From positions 1 through 35,071 of the forward strand of contig DQSL01000092.1 in assembly GCA_015663235.1 (NCBI GenBank): a DNA stretch of 35,071 nt, in the 5' to 3' direction. This stretch comes from Mariprofundaceae bacterium. Its GTDB lineage: Bacteria; Pseudomonadota; Zetaproteobacteria; Mariprofundales; Mariprofundaceae. How positions within the stretch are numbered: the first letter of the stretch is position 1; each line of letters opens with the position of its first letter. The position numbers were made by a program, and so were the translations under genes. The notes under the pieces are model-generated. The model did no database searches. It saw nothing but the letters and a program-made list of their open reading frames with translations, and was not told where the DNA came from. Shown here one piece after another: positions 8,615-16,630 of the stretch.

Positions 8615-9147
8615 AAGAATTGATAGCTGTCATCATTACACTGGGTTTGGTGGCATTGATTGTCACTCAGAATACACCCGAAAATACCTCACAGACCTTG
8701 CCGCTCCTACCCAGCTTTGCGTTAGAGGATGTGGCAGGTTTCAGTGTTTATATCAAGGATAAACCCAAGCTGGAAGCCAAACGAGACGGTGATAAGTGGC
8801 TGTTGGTTGGTCGTGATACACCGACTTATTTGCAAACCAATGTGGTCAGTCAATTGTTGTATGATTTACAAACCATGCAGGTGAAACGCATTGCTAGCCG
8901 TACCCCAGAAAAGTTTTCTCGCTTTTCAGTGTTGGATGTACAAGTGATTTTGCAAGATAAAGAAGGCAAGGTGTTATTGTCTGTGTTTGTGGGTAAACCC
9001 GCTACGGATTTAACCAGCACCTATATCCGTTTGGCAGATGAAAACATGGTAGTAACGGTGGATAAAGTGTTGACGTGGCAGGTCAAACGCACGCAAGATG
9101 CGTGGCTTGAACAAGAAGCTACCACAAAGGATATTCCCACTGAATAA
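8611..9147 (+). CDS. DUF4340 domain protein, partner of the GldG-type transporter
   Basis: This 178-residue protein starts with a single hydrophobic segment (LIAVIITLGLVALIVTQ) that should anchor it in the inner membrane. It continues with alternating beta-rich blocks: KWLLVGRDTPTYLQTN, SRFSVLDVQV, and VFVGKPATDLTSTYIRL. That pattern fits DUF4340, which is commonly encoded behind GldG-like genes. The ATG overlaps the previous stop (ATGA). Its role is not established; a periplasmic structural or substrate-handling part of the export complex is an inference from the operon. The frame stays open upstream, but only inside the previous gene. Confidence 0.8.
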   Translation: MKELIAVIITLGLVALIVTQNTPENTSQTLPLLPSFALEDVAGFSVYIKDKPKLEAKRDGDKWLLVGRDTPTYLQTNVVSQLLYDLQTMQVKRIASRTPEKFSRFSVLDVQVILQDKEGKVLLSVFVGKPATDLTSTYIRLADENMVVTVDKVLTWQVKRTQDAWLEQEATTKDIPTE

Positions 9148-9799
9148 TCAACCCCTACAACTTATTTTATTCGATTGTGATGGCACACTTACCGATTCGC
9201 ACGGCGCAATTGCGCAAGCCATGCAAAAAGCGTTCACTGACCATGATTTAGCAGAACCCGATTACCAAGATGTACTAGGCATTATCGGTTTATCTCTGGT
9301 TGCTGCGGTAGAGAAGCTGGCGCATGATGATTTGGATGAGGCTTTAACAACCAAGCTTTGTGAATCGTATGGTAGCAACTATCGGGCGATGGAGTCCAGC
9401 CTTGCCTTGTACCCCAATGTGATTGAAACCTTGGAAGAACTGGATAGTCGAGGTTATGCCATGGGCGTGGTCACAGGCAAATCAAGTAGAGGGCTCATTC
9501 GGGTGATGGATGTGTTTGATTTACAAAGGTTTTTTCCAGTTTGGCGCACTGCCGATATTTGCACCTCCAAGCCGCATCCTGCCATGGTCAATGAATGTAT
9601 GGCTGAGATGGGCGCGGTGGCTGCCAATACAACGGTGATTGGTGATTCAAGGTTTGATATTCAAATGGCAAATGCAGCAAGTGTACGTTCGTATGGAGTG
9701 TCTTTTGGCGTAGAGCCTGCGCATATATTGAAAGCCGAAGGTGCATTGCATGTGTTTGATAGGTTTGAAGATATTTTGGATAAATACCCTAAGCTTTAA
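9098..9799 (+). CDS. HAD-family phosphatase, phosphoglycolate phosphatase-like
   Basis: The protein has all four HAD motifs: FDCDGTLTD (nucleophile and acid/base aspartates), the threonine of VVTGKSS, the lysine of SKPHPAM, and IGDSRFDIQMA. The helical cap between motifs I and II is of the Gph/phosphoglucomutase-like type, so a small sugar phosphate or phosphoglycolate is a likely substrate. The ATG at 9098 overlaps the DUF4340 gene by 50 bases and has no good ribosome site. A CTG at 9140, preceded by AAAGGA, would give a 219-residue protein starting nearer the usual family position, so the start is uncertain. The 3' end overlaps the convergent oxygenase gene by 11 bases. Confidence 0.85.
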   Translation: MRGLNKKLPQRIFPLNNQPLQLILFDCDGTLTDSHGAIAQAMQKAFTDHDLAEPDYQDVLGIIGLSLVAAVEKLAHDDLDEALTTKLCESYGSNYRAMESSLALYPNVIETLEELDSRGYAMGVVTGKSSRGLIRVMDVFDLQRFFPVWRTADICTSKPHPAMVNECMAEMGAVAANTTVIGDSRFDIQMANAASVRSYGVSFGVEPAHILKAEGALHVFDRFEDILDKYPKL

Positions 9800-10397
9800 G
9801 GCGGAACCAGCCTGCGATGCTGTAGCGGTCTTGTTGTGCAGGTAACACTTCATGCGGAAATTTATCGCTAAGAAATACAACCAAACGATTCATGTGTGGC
9901 ACCACTCTTTGTAAGGGTGTGTCACTTTTATGATCTTGATATATCAAGAGTTCACCACCATCATTTTTGTCCCAGTTTGGGTTGAGATAAAACACAGTTG
10001 TTAACTTGCGGTTAGATTGTCCCTTGAAGGCATCCATATGTCGCATGTAGAAACTTTGTGGTGCGTAGTGGGCAAAGTGTGCTTCATAATTAAATAAACC
10101 CATGAATAGTTGTTGATTTACTGCCAAACGCAGTGTTTCCATCCAAGATAAATACGCTTGTTCGGCTTGGCCATCACCACTTAACCAACATGCTGTATCA
10201 CTGCGGTAACTTTTATCCACGTAGGATGAAGCGCCACGTCCAATGCCCATATCCGTAAAGGCGGATGCGGGTAATTTGGTGATACGTTGGTGAAGACCTT
10301 GGTAGATATGTTTAGGTAGTGCGTTATCCACGATGCAATACCCCTGATCTGCGATGTTTTGTGCGATGTGTTCAGGCGTGGGTGGGGTGTTTGTCAT
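9789..10397 (-). CDS. 2-oxoglutarate/Fe(II)-dependent dioxygenase (SM-20/PHD-like)
   Basis: From ATG 10397 the protein is 202 residues long. It carries the 2OG-Fe(II) facial triad: H and D in RHMDAFKG (about 120 and 122) and H in KFPHEVLP (about 182), with the 2OG-binding arginine in DRYSIAGWFR (about 191). YLNP and GGELLIY are typical core strands. The family hydroxylates proline or other residues in proteins; the target here is unknown. The frame is open up to 10451, which would add 18 residues, but the family-like part begins near QNIADQGYCIVDNALP. It is convergent with the HAD gene and divergent from the metallophosphoesterase. Confidence 0.85.
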   Translation of the reverse strand: MTNTPPTPEHIAQNIADQGYCIVDNALPKHIYQGLHQRITKLPASAFTDMGIGRGASSYVDKSYRSDTACWLSGDGQAEQAYLSWMETLRLAVNQQLFMGLFNYEAHFAHYAPQSFYMRHMDAFKGQSNRKLTTVFYLNPNWDKNDGGELLIYQDHKSDTPLQRVVPHMNRLVVFLSDKFPHEVLPAQQDRYSIAGWFRLKA

Positions 10398-10474
10398 ACC
10401 CCGATGATGGGTTACCGCGTTGATGTAAGCAAGTTTTAAGCTTACGTTCATGCTTTGGGGGTTACGGTCACACC

Positions 10475-11602
10475 ATGATTTGGTTTATGTTGATTGCTTC
10501 GCTGATGTCTGCCTTGATGTCATTTTATGTGGGTTGGCGTATGCACTTGCCCACTTTAACCACCAGAAGACTTGTTTGGGGCTACTTGTTTGTAGTTTGG
10601 CTGCTGTCCACGCTGGCTATGGCTTTGCGCTTGTTTGGCATTATCAATAACACTACGGATATGCTGGCATGGTTTGTGTATCTCAACATGGGATTCTTCT
10701 CGCTATTGTTTATTGTATACATGCTGATTGATATATTTCATGCACTCACCCAAAAAATAAAACCAAGCCCTGAGCGTAGGCAGTTTATGACATCTACGGT
10801 GAGTTTGGGCGTACTTGGTGGCGTTGGTATCACCACAGGCATTGGTTTTGAGCAGGCAGTGGGTGGGGCAATTGTTAAAGAGGTGCAGGTGCCGTTGGGC
10901 AATGTGCCAGAAGCCTTGCAAAAGCTAAAAATCGTCCAGTTCACTGACTTACACATTGGTCCTATGATTAAGCAGGATTATGTGCAGACATTGGTCTTGC
11001 AGATGAATGCTTTGGATGCCGATATGATTGTGATGACAGGTGACTTGGTGGATGGTTCTGTTGCGCGATTAAAAGATGATGTTGCACCACTTGGGCAACT
11101 CAAAGCCAAACACGGCAAGTTTTTTATCACAGGAAACCATGAATACTATTCAGGGGCAGAGGCATGGATAACGGAGATGAAGCGGCTTGGTTTTACGGTT
11201 TTGCTTAATGAACATGAAGTGATTGAAGTCGAGGGTGCGAAGTTGCTGATGGCAGGGGTCACTGATTATCGTGCAGATAGGCATATTGCTTCGCATCAAA
11301 CCAGCCCGAAAAAGGCAATCGAAGGTGCGCCGCAAGTGGATGTGAAAATCTTATTGGCGCATCAGCCCAAAAGTATCTTTGAAGCAACCGAAGTGGGTTT
11401 TGATTTACAGATTTCAGGGCATACGCACGGTGGGCAATACTACCCTTGGAACTTTATTGCCAAAATAGCAAACCCTTATATCAAAGGTTTGCATTTGCAT
11501 GAGGGTAAAACTTGGATTTATGTTTCCCCTGGCACGGGATACTGGGGGCCACCAATCAGGTTGGGTAATAAACCTGAGATTACACTTATTCGCTTGGTTT
11601 AA
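10475..11602 (+). CDS. Membrane-anchored metallophosphoesterase (YkuE/YaeI-like)
   Basis: The 375-residue protein begins with three hydrophobic segments (about 1-20, 34-52, 66-86). It continues with RRQFMTSTVSLGVLGGVG (101-118), which looks like a Tat-type twin-arginine signal, and then a calcineurin-like domain. Metal-binding motifs are FTDLHIG (D158, H160), GDLVDG (D190), GNHEYYSG (N221, H222) and SGHTHGGQ near the C-terminus. The phosphoesterase domain should therefore sit on the outer face of the inner membrane. Relatives of YaeI/YkuE act on UDP-sugar lipids or related phosphoesters; the substrate here is open. The stop overlaps the convergent YbaN-like gene by four bases. Confidence 0.88.
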   Translation: MIWFMLIASLMSALMSFYVGWRMHLPTLTTRRLVWGYLFVVWLLSTLAMALRLFGIINNTTDMLAWFVYLNMGFFSLLFIVYMLIDIFHALTQKIKPSPERRQFMTSTVSLGVLGGVGITTGIGFEQAVGGAIVKEVQVPLGNVPEALQKLKIVQFTDLHIGPMIKQDYVQTLVLQMNALDADMIVMTGDLVDGSVARLKDDVAPLGQLKAKHGKFFITGNHEYYSGAEAWITEMKRLGFTVLLNEHEVIEVEGAKLLMAGVTDYRADRHIASHQTSPKKAIEGAPQVDVKILLAHQPKSIFEATEVGFDLQISGHTHGGQYYPWNFIAKIANPYIKGLHLHEGKTWIYVSPGTGYWGPPIRLGNKPEITLIRLV

Positions 11603-11979
11603 CTTCCCGTGTCATCTTGAAGCCGCCAAAGAAAGAATAAAAGCGTAGCGGCAATGCCAACCAGCATAAGTTGTAAGCCGATACGCTCATGTAATATCGC
11701 AATGGAAATCGAGAAAGTGATAACGATAAGTATAGTAGCGCGCTTTTTAATCGTGCGGCGAACCAGGTGTCGTTTTTCCCAGTCTTTTAATACATCACCG
11801 ATATATTTATTGTTGAGCAGCATCTGATGAAAGCGGGGCGAGCTTTTAGCAAACAGTGCTGCGGCTACAATGATAAACGGTGTGGTCGGAAGAATGGGTA
11901 AAACAACACCAACCAACCCCAGCAATACAAAGAACCAACCAAACAGAATGAAAGCATGATTGGTGATGAGCTTTCTCAT
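11599..11979 (-). CDS. YbaN-like inner-membrane protein (DUF454)
   Basis: The 126-residue protein has a first hydrophobic segment with the family hallmark LVGVVLPILPTTPFIIVAAA, then CFAKSS-like AALFAKSSPRFHQMLL, then NNKYIGDVLKDWE and two further hydrophobic stretches near the C-terminus. These are the conserved parts of DUF454 (E. coli YbaN). The molecular function is unknown. ATG 11979 overlaps the stop of the upstream cupin gene (ATGA), so the two form a coupled pair. Confidence 0.9.
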   Translation of the reverse strand: MRKLITNHAFILFGWFFVLLGLVGVVLPILPTTPFIIVAAALFAKSSPRFHQMLLNNKYIGDVLKDWEKRHLVRRTIKKRATILIVITFSISIAILHERIGLQLMLVGIAATLLFFLWRLQDDTGS

Positions 11980-12302
11980 GTTTGTTGACCACCATAAAAG
12001 ATTGCTAACCAAATGGTTTCACAGCTTGGGTCAGTCCATGATACTTTATGTTTAATATGGGCAGGGATATTGAGATAATCACCTTTGCCAAGCTTGGTTT
12101 CTTTTCCATCTTTAAACGTGATTATTGCAGCGCCTTCAAGCAATAAAACCCATTCATGTTGTGCTTGGTCATACCACCCTGATTCAGGCGATGTATGACC
12201 TTTAGAAACAATACGTTCAATTTTGACATGTTCATTATCTAATAATGTTTTAAACACTTCTTGGGATATGTTAGCGGGTATGTGATTGAAGATATTTGGC
12301 AT
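11976..12302 (-). CDS. Cupin-domain protein
   Basis: The 108-residue protein has a single cupin fold: cupin motif 1 is represented by QHEWVLLLEGAAIITF and motif 2 by GDYLNIPAHIKHKVSW. The conserved histidines in HEW and in PAHIKHKV are the expected metal ligands. Small single cupins of this type (NhaR/EutQ-like leaf proteins) bind metals or small ligands and their roles vary, so no function is assigned. ATG 12302 is preceded by AAAGGTGGG about 12 bases away; the frame continues upstream to 12380 without family-like sequence. It is coupled to the YbaN-like gene. Confidence 0.82.
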   Translation of the reverse strand: MPNIFNHIPANISQEVFKTLLDNEHVKIERIVSKGHTSPESGWYDQAQHEWVLLLEGAAIITFKDGKETKLGKGDYLNIPAHIKHKVSWTDPSCETIWLAIFYGGQQT

Positions 12303-12429
12303 TGTGTAGTCAAACCCACCTTTGTGCACGTGAAATAGTATGGTTTCTTGTTCATTTTTGTACAGACAAAAACGAACCAAAAAGCTGCCCTTTATAAGCT
12401 GCTTTCTCCCTTCGCTATGCCGTCGAAAC

Positions 12430-12461
12430 GGGGCGAAAAGTTTTTTCGCTTACCCCTTTTT
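12430..12461 (+). terminator. Terminator-like hairpin in the argF-cupin gap
   Basis: GCGAAAA (12433-12439) pairs with TTTTCGC (12443-12449) over a three-base loop. A further GGG/CCC pair lies outside it, interrupted by TTA, and TTTTT follows at 12457-12461. Read on the plus strand this looks like an intrinsic terminator, although both flanking genes are on the minus strand. The remaining bases of the 12303-12537 gap show no gene. Confidence 0.4.
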
Positions 12462-12537
12462 CAACAGCAAGACCTCAGCGCAGCTTAACAAAGGGATGAC
12501 CGTCACAGTAAAGATTTTCGTGCTCTCTGTGGTAAAT

Positions 12538-13458
12538 TTAGGTAGAAGTATCCATCAAAAATTCCATCAAAGCTTTTTGGACATGCAGGCGGTTTTCTGC
12601 TTCATCCCACACCACGGATTGATTGCCATCAATCACATCAGCAGATACTTCTTCGCCGCGATGTGCTGGCAGGCAGTGCATAAACAAGGCATCACTGTTG
12701 GCTTGTGTCATAAGTTTACTATTCACTTGGTAGTCTTTAAAGGCTGCTTCGCGGATTTTTTGTTCTTCTTCTTGCCCCATAGATGCCCAAACATCAGTAG
12801 TTACCAAATCAGCGCCTTGCACGGCTTCTTGAGGGGTGTTGCAAAGGTTGATTTTGGCACCTTTGCTGATGGCATGACGTAATCGCATTGCATCGGGTGC
12901 ATAGCCGTTAGGCGTAGCGATATTCAAGGTGTAGCCAAAGGTGACTGAGCCATTCATCCAAGAATGTGCCATATTGTTGCCATCTCCAATCCATGCCACA
13001 GTTTTACTCTTGATTGAGCCACGATGCTCTACAAATGTCATCACATCCGCCAAGATTTGGCAGGGGTGGGTTAAATCGGTTAACGCATTGATGACGGGTA
13101 CGGATGAATATTCAGCAAACTTCTCTACCATGGCGTGGTCAAAGGTGCGAATCATGACCATATCCACCATGCTGGAAATCACGCGCGCTGAGTCTTCAAC
13201 GGGTTCGCCTCTGCCAAGCTGGGTTGTGCCTGAATGCAAGAACAGGGCATGTCCACCCAACTGAAACATACCCGTTTCAAAAGAAACACGGGTGCGGGTG
13301 GATGCTTTATCAAAAATCATGGCTAAGGCTTTGCCAGCTAAGGTGGGGTGGGTTTCACCATTTTTCTGCTTGGCTTTTAGGGCGATGCCGCGCGCTAAAA
13401 TGCTTGTGCCTTCTTCGGGGCTGATGTCCAATAATGTTAAGAAATGACGTAAACTCAT
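12538..13458 (-). CDS. argF: Ornithine carbamoyltransferase
   Basis: The enzyme makes citrulline from ornithine and carbamoyl phosphate in arginine synthesis. The 306-residue protein shows the carbamoyl-phosphate motif STRTR (53-57), HPCQ (131-134), the ornithine-loop type [12 protein letters not shown] and the catalytic [11 protein letters not shown] (from 261). HCLP with the DGNNM loop separates it from aspartate carbamoyltransferase. The ATG overlaps the argD stop (ATGA), giving an argD-argF unit. Confidence 0.97.
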   Translation of the reverse strand: MSLRHFLTLLDISPEEGTSILARGIALKAKQKNGETHPTLAGKALAMIFDKASTRTRVSFETGMFQLGGHALFLHSGTTQLGRGEPVEDSARVISSMVDMVMIRTFDHAMVEKFAEYSSVPVINALTDLTHPCQILADVMTFVEHRGSIKSKTVAWIGDGNNMAHSWMNGSVTFGYTLNIATPNGYAPDAMRLRHAISKGAKINLCNTPQEAVQGADLVTTDVWASMGQEEEQKIREAAFKDYQVNSKLMTQANSDALFMHCLPAHRGEEVSADVIDGNQSVVWDEAENRLHVQKALMEFLMDTST

Positions 13459-14636
13459 AAGTTTAATCCTTCAATACTTTTGCTTAAAATAGCCAAACCT
13501 TCCGTGATTTCTGCTTCGCTGATATTCAATGCAGGCAAAAAGCGCAACACCTGAGGGCCAGCGGCAAGCACCAGCAAGCCGTTGTCCAAACATGCGTTGA
13601 TGATGGGGGCGACTTCGATATTGGCTTTGATGCCAAGCAATAAGCCATCACCACGGACTTCTTCAAATATGGTATAAGTAGCAACTAACTTTTGCAAACC
13701 TGTTTGAAGTTGAGCGCTTCTGGCTTGTACATTGTTGAGTAAGTCTTCTTCTTCCATCACATCAAGTACAGTGAGTGCGACCGCACATGACATAGGATTA
13801 CCACCAAAAGTTGTGCCGTGAGAACCTGCTGAAAATGATTTACCAACGTTATTTGTGGCTAACATTGCACCAATCGGCACACCACCACCCAAACCTTTGG
13901 CAAGGGTGATAATGTCGGGCGAAACACCTGCTTTTTCAAAAGCAAACATGGTTCCACACCTACCAATGCCTGTTTGAATTTCATCAAAAATAAGCAAAAT
14001 ACCATGTTTGTCACACAAAGCACGCACGGCTTCTAAATAGACAACGTTGGCAAGGTTTACCCCGCCTTCACCTTGCAAAGGTTCAAGCATAATAGCTGCG
14101 GTGCTGTCATCAATCGCGGCTTTGAGTGCGTCCAAATCATTGAGAGCTACATGTGTAAACCCAGCAGGTAGAGGGGCAAAACCTTCTTTGACCTTGTCTT
14201 GACCCGTGGCGGCAATAGTTTGCATGGTTCTACCGTGAAAAGATTGTAAAGCTGTGATGATGGTATATTTTCTTTCGCCTTTATCAAAAAAGAATTTGCG
14301 CGCCAGTTTGATCGCCGCTTCATTGGCTTCTGCCCCTGAATTGCAGAAAAATGTTTTACCCAAGCCTGAAAGTTCGACCAGCTTTTTAGCCAGCTCATTT
14401 TGTTGTGGGTTAAAATAAAGATTGGAGCAATGCAACATAGTGACTGCTTGTTCAGTGATGGTTTTGATCAGAGCAGGATGGGCATGGCCCAGCGTGTTCA
14501 CGGCAATGCCAGCCACAAAATCCAAGTATGATTTACCTGCATCATCCCACAGGCGCGCGCCTTGTCCTTTGACAAGGGTGATAGGGAACCGCGCATAGTT
14601 GGGGGTTAAATATTGGGCTGCTTGTTGAGTATTCAT
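13455..14636 (-). CDS. argD: Acetylornithine aminotransferase
   Basis: This class III PLP aminotransferase turns N-acetylglutamate semialdehyde into N-acetylornithine and may also serve lysine synthesis. The 393-residue protein has [15 protein letters not shown] near 97-110, SFHGRT near 132-137, [12 protein letters not shown] near 215-226 (the aspartate holds the pyridine nitrogen) and [10 protein letters not shown] with the Schiff-base lysine at 247. Length and motifs are standard. There is no clear ribosome site before ATG 14636, and a promoter-like pair lies directly upstream, which suggests a leaderless message. Confidence 0.96.
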   Translation of the reverse strand: MNTQQAAQYLTPNYARFPITLVKGQGARLWDDAGKSYLDFVAGIAVNTLGHAHPALIKTITEQAVTMLHCSNLYFNPQQNELAKKLVELSGLGKTFFCNSGAEANEAAIKLARKFFFDKGERKYTIITALQSFHGRTMQTIAATGQDKVKEGFAPLPAGFTHVALNDLDALKAAIDDSTAAIMLEPLQGEGGVNLANVVYLEAVRALCDKHGILLIFDEIQTGIGRCGTMFAFEKAGVSPDIITLAKGLGGGVPIGAMLATNNVGKSFSAGSHGTTFGGNPMSCAVALTVLDVMEEEDLLNNVQARSAQLQTGLQKLVATYTIFEEVRGDGLLLGIKANIEVAPIINACLDNGLLVLAAGPQVLRFLPALNISEAEITEGLAILSKSIEGLNL

Positions 14637-14642
14637 CGGGGG

Positions 14643-14671
14643 AGACTAGGTAGTTTTATGGCAATGCTCAA
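14643..14671 (-). promoter_or_regulatory. Predicted sigma70-type promoter for argD-argF
   Basis: On the minus strand TTGAGC (14671-14666) and TAGTCT (14648-14643) are separated by 17 bases. The -10 box keeps the key T, A and final T but is otherwise poor. It ends six bases before the argD ATG at 14636, so the transcript would start at the start codon. Weak but well placed. Confidence 0.35.
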
Positions 14672-14705
14672 ATATTTGTTCTATCACCGTGACTGATAAT
14701 GAAAA

Positions 14706-15119
14706 TTATTTACTGTTTTTCAGGGTTAATATGTATTCAGGAATAAAATATTTCTTCTCAATGCCAATGCGATGTTCCAATAAGCTCAAGGCTTCAGCAA
14801 TATCCATTTGAAATTTAAAGCGTTTTTTTTCATCGGTATTTGCATCATACTTTTGGATAAGGTCGATAATTCTTTTGCCTTCCGCGTGAGTCTCGCCGAC
14901 ATAGCGGTTCATGGTGCTTTCAAAATGTTTTGCTGTATTTCTTTGTTGAAGAAGTATTTTATTGAGCGCTAGGGATTCTTTGAAATAGACAGCAAGGAGC
15001 TTTTTAGTTTCTGAAAGAAGAATCAACCGTGTTTTAAAGTCAATATGAATACCATACTGTTTCAGATGGATATTTAGCTCTTCGTGCGAGCTCGTTAACT
15101 GTTGTAAATCAAAAAGCAT
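14706..15119 (-). CDS. Hypothetical helical protein, possibly HHE/hemerythrin-like
   Basis: I do not recognise this 137-residue protein with confidence. It looks all-helical and soluble, with no signal or membrane segment. Histidines fall at the starts or middles of predicted helices: SSHEELNIHLKQYG (H12, H18), KHFESTM (H65), GETHAEGKRII (H78) and LLEHRIGIEKKYFIPEY (H116, E121). The last segment resembles the closing helix of HHE domains (H..EE..LFP). The usual full ligand set is not clearly present, so a degenerate or divergent member is possible. It is a lone gene between argD and a cysteine-rich small gene, with AGGGGG 13 bases before the ATG. Confidence 0.6.
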   Translation of the reverse strand: MLFDLQQLTSSHEELNIHLKQYGIHIDFKTRLILLSETKKLLAVYFKESLALNKILLQQRNTAKHFESTMNRYVGETHAEGKRIIDLIQKYDANTDEKKRFKFQMDIAEALSLLEHRIGIEKKYFIPEYILTLKNSK

Positions 15120-15198
15120 AAACCATTACACCCCCTATCTTAAATTTCCCTTTTTAAGTTGTGGCTAACGGTAATGGATGGAGCATAGCTTAGCTGAC

Positions 15199-15212
15199 GT
15201 GACTTGTCACAA
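15199..15212. promoter_or_regulatory. Overlapping palindromes GTGACTTGTCAC / TTGTCACAA
   Basis: GTGAC-TT-GTCAC is a perfect inverted repeat at 15199-15210, and TTGTCACAA (15204-15212) fits a TTGTNACAA palindrome also seen at 25187-25195 and 34664-34672. It lies in the gap between two divergent small genes, 67 bases before the ATG at 15279, in a good position for an operator. No protein can be named. Confidence 0.35.
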
Positions 15213-15278
15213 AGGATATTGGAGTAGTGATTAATTTGTTCAATTTACAGCGTAAGAGGTATGGGTTAATATCGCTTT

Positions 15279-15491
15279 ATGAAGCATATTTGGTGCACAC
15301 GAAAAGGGATAACACACGGGTTTCAAAATGATTTGGTGGCTTGCGTGGCTTGCATCTGCAAAAAGCGCGGCAAGTGTAAACCTTATGCTGAAGTGCCACT
15401 TGTTGAAATAGCTGCGGCGAACCGTGAATCCAGGCGCACAGGACATGGGGTTGCCGAAGATTTACCTTTATTCGAGTCTATGCTGAAGTAG
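15279..15491 (+). CDS. Hypothetical small cysteine-rich protein
   Basis: The 70-residue product is not one I recognise. It has five cysteines in its first half (C6, C22, C25, C27, C33), four of them as CVACICKKRGKC, which could bind zinc or a metal cluster. The second half is helical and charged, with LVEIAAANRESRR. There is no signal peptide or membrane segment. The ribosome site is weak: AGAGG lies about 20 bases upstream, so the start is unsure. The gene stands alone on the plus strand and ends six bases before the convergent hemY stop. Composition resembles a real protein, but the call needs homologues. Confidence 0.5.
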   Translation: MKHIWCTRKGITHGFQNDLVACVACICKKRGKCKPYAEVPLVEIAAANRESRRTGHGVAEDLPLFESMLK

Positions 15492-15496
15492 TTTGG

Positions 15497-16630
15497 CTAC
15501 AGTTTACTGGCCTTTTGATAGCAGACAGTGGCTTCTTCCCATTCGTGGTTTTGTGCCAACCAATCGCCTTTGGTTTGCCACAATAGTGGGCTTGGATTTT
15601 GCTCAAGCATGGCATTGAGCGCATCTTCTGCGATACCTGTTAAATCAGCTTCATGGGCAAGCATCATGCGCAACCAGCGCCCAGCATGGGTGCTTTGAAA
15701 CACAGGTTTATCCAAGCGTTTAAAGTTTTTCAGCGCATCAAAAGCCACGAGCTTGAATGCAGCTTGGGCAATATCCATATCATCATGCTGTTGTAAATAA
15801 TCGAGCAATAAACTTTCTGCCGTTTTGTTATCTGCATTGTTCGTTAAGGCGGTAGTCAGTAGCTTTAGAATATTCGCTTCATTGGGCAACAGGCGATTGG
15901 CTTTACGCAAATGTGCGAGTTCGTTGCTCGAGTCCTTGCTTGCCAAGTTTGCCAACGCTTGGGCAAGTTTGAGTTTAATGTCATTGATGTCTTTGGTTTT
16001 TTGCATCAAAGCTTCGAGCAAGTGAACCTGCTCCGCATATTCACCCATATCCCCAAGCAATTCAGCTTTGCGAACCGTTGCCAGTCTTGCCGCAGGGTGT
16101 ACCGCAAGCCAAGCATCCAAGAAATGCTGGCGCTCGCTGTGGCTTAATTGATGATTATGCTGTGGGTCTGTGGCAAGCCTTGCTTTGAGGGCAATGATAA
16201 GTGGTGCGTCTTTTTCCATGTCAATATTACTATGGTTTTGCGGTTTATCCCATGCTAAGAGTAAAGCTTGGTGCAGCCAGTCGGGGAGAATACCTTTGCT
16301 GCGTTTGAGCAGCTTTTGGCTATGACCTTCTCCTTCATCTACCCATGTGGCTAAGGCTTCTTGCAAACGAAGTGCGCGACGTTTTGTGTTACCGCTGCGT
16401 AAACGTGTCCACAACTGGCGCGGGCTATTGACGCTCAAATCAAATGTTTTTTGCAGCGTCCAAAGCGCACTGAAAACAACAATAATCAAAAGGATAAACA
16501 TGCCAGTTCGCGTTTCAAACAACCAACCAAGCATCTCAATGCGCACGGGTTGGCTGGCAATATCAGGGAACAAAACCAAACCAACAAAAATGCCAATCAT
16601 TGCCAGTAGAACCAACACAATACGCATCAT
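15497..16630 (-). CDS. hemY: HemY-type heme biosynthesis-associated TPR protein
   Basis: The 377-residue protein has two N-terminal hydrophobic segments (about 3-22 and 42-60) and then a long helical region with TPR-like repeats (for example RLATVRKAELLGDMGEYAEQVHLLEAL). This is the architecture of proteobacterial HemY, a membrane protein encoded with hemX and thought to help late heme synthesis; it is not the protoporphyrinogen oxidase that shares the name in Gram-positives. The start ATGATG overlaps the hemX stop; ATG 16630 gives the ATGA overlap and 16627 is the alternative. It is the last gene of a seven-gene minus-strand unit. Confidence 0.85.
   Translation of the reverse strand: MMRIVLVLLAMIGIFVGLVLFPDIASQPVRIEMLGWLFETRTGMFILLIIVVFSALWTLQKTFDLSVNSPRQLWTRLRSGNTKRRALRLQEALATWVDEGEGHSQKLLKRSKGILPDWLHQALLLAWDKPQNHSNIDMEKDAPLIIALKARLATDPQHNHQLSHSERQHFLDAWLAVHPAARLATVRKAELLGDMGEYAEQVHLLEALMQKTKDINDIKLKLAQALANLASKDSSNELAHLRKANRLLPNEANILKLLTTALTNNADNKTAESLLLDYLQQHDDMDIAQAAFKLVAFDALKNFKRLDKPVFQSTHAGRWLRMMLAHEADLTGIAEDALNAMLEQNPSPLLWQTKGDWLAQNHEWEEATVCYQKASKL

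Noticed and set aside
12340-12882. 180-codon plus-strand frame across the argF end
   Set aside because: It is antisense to argF, with composition unlike the neighbouring proteins.
15497-16630. HemY as protoporphyrinogen oxidase
   Set aside because: There is no FAD motif; the two membrane segments plus TPR-like repeats match the unrelated proteobacterial HemY.
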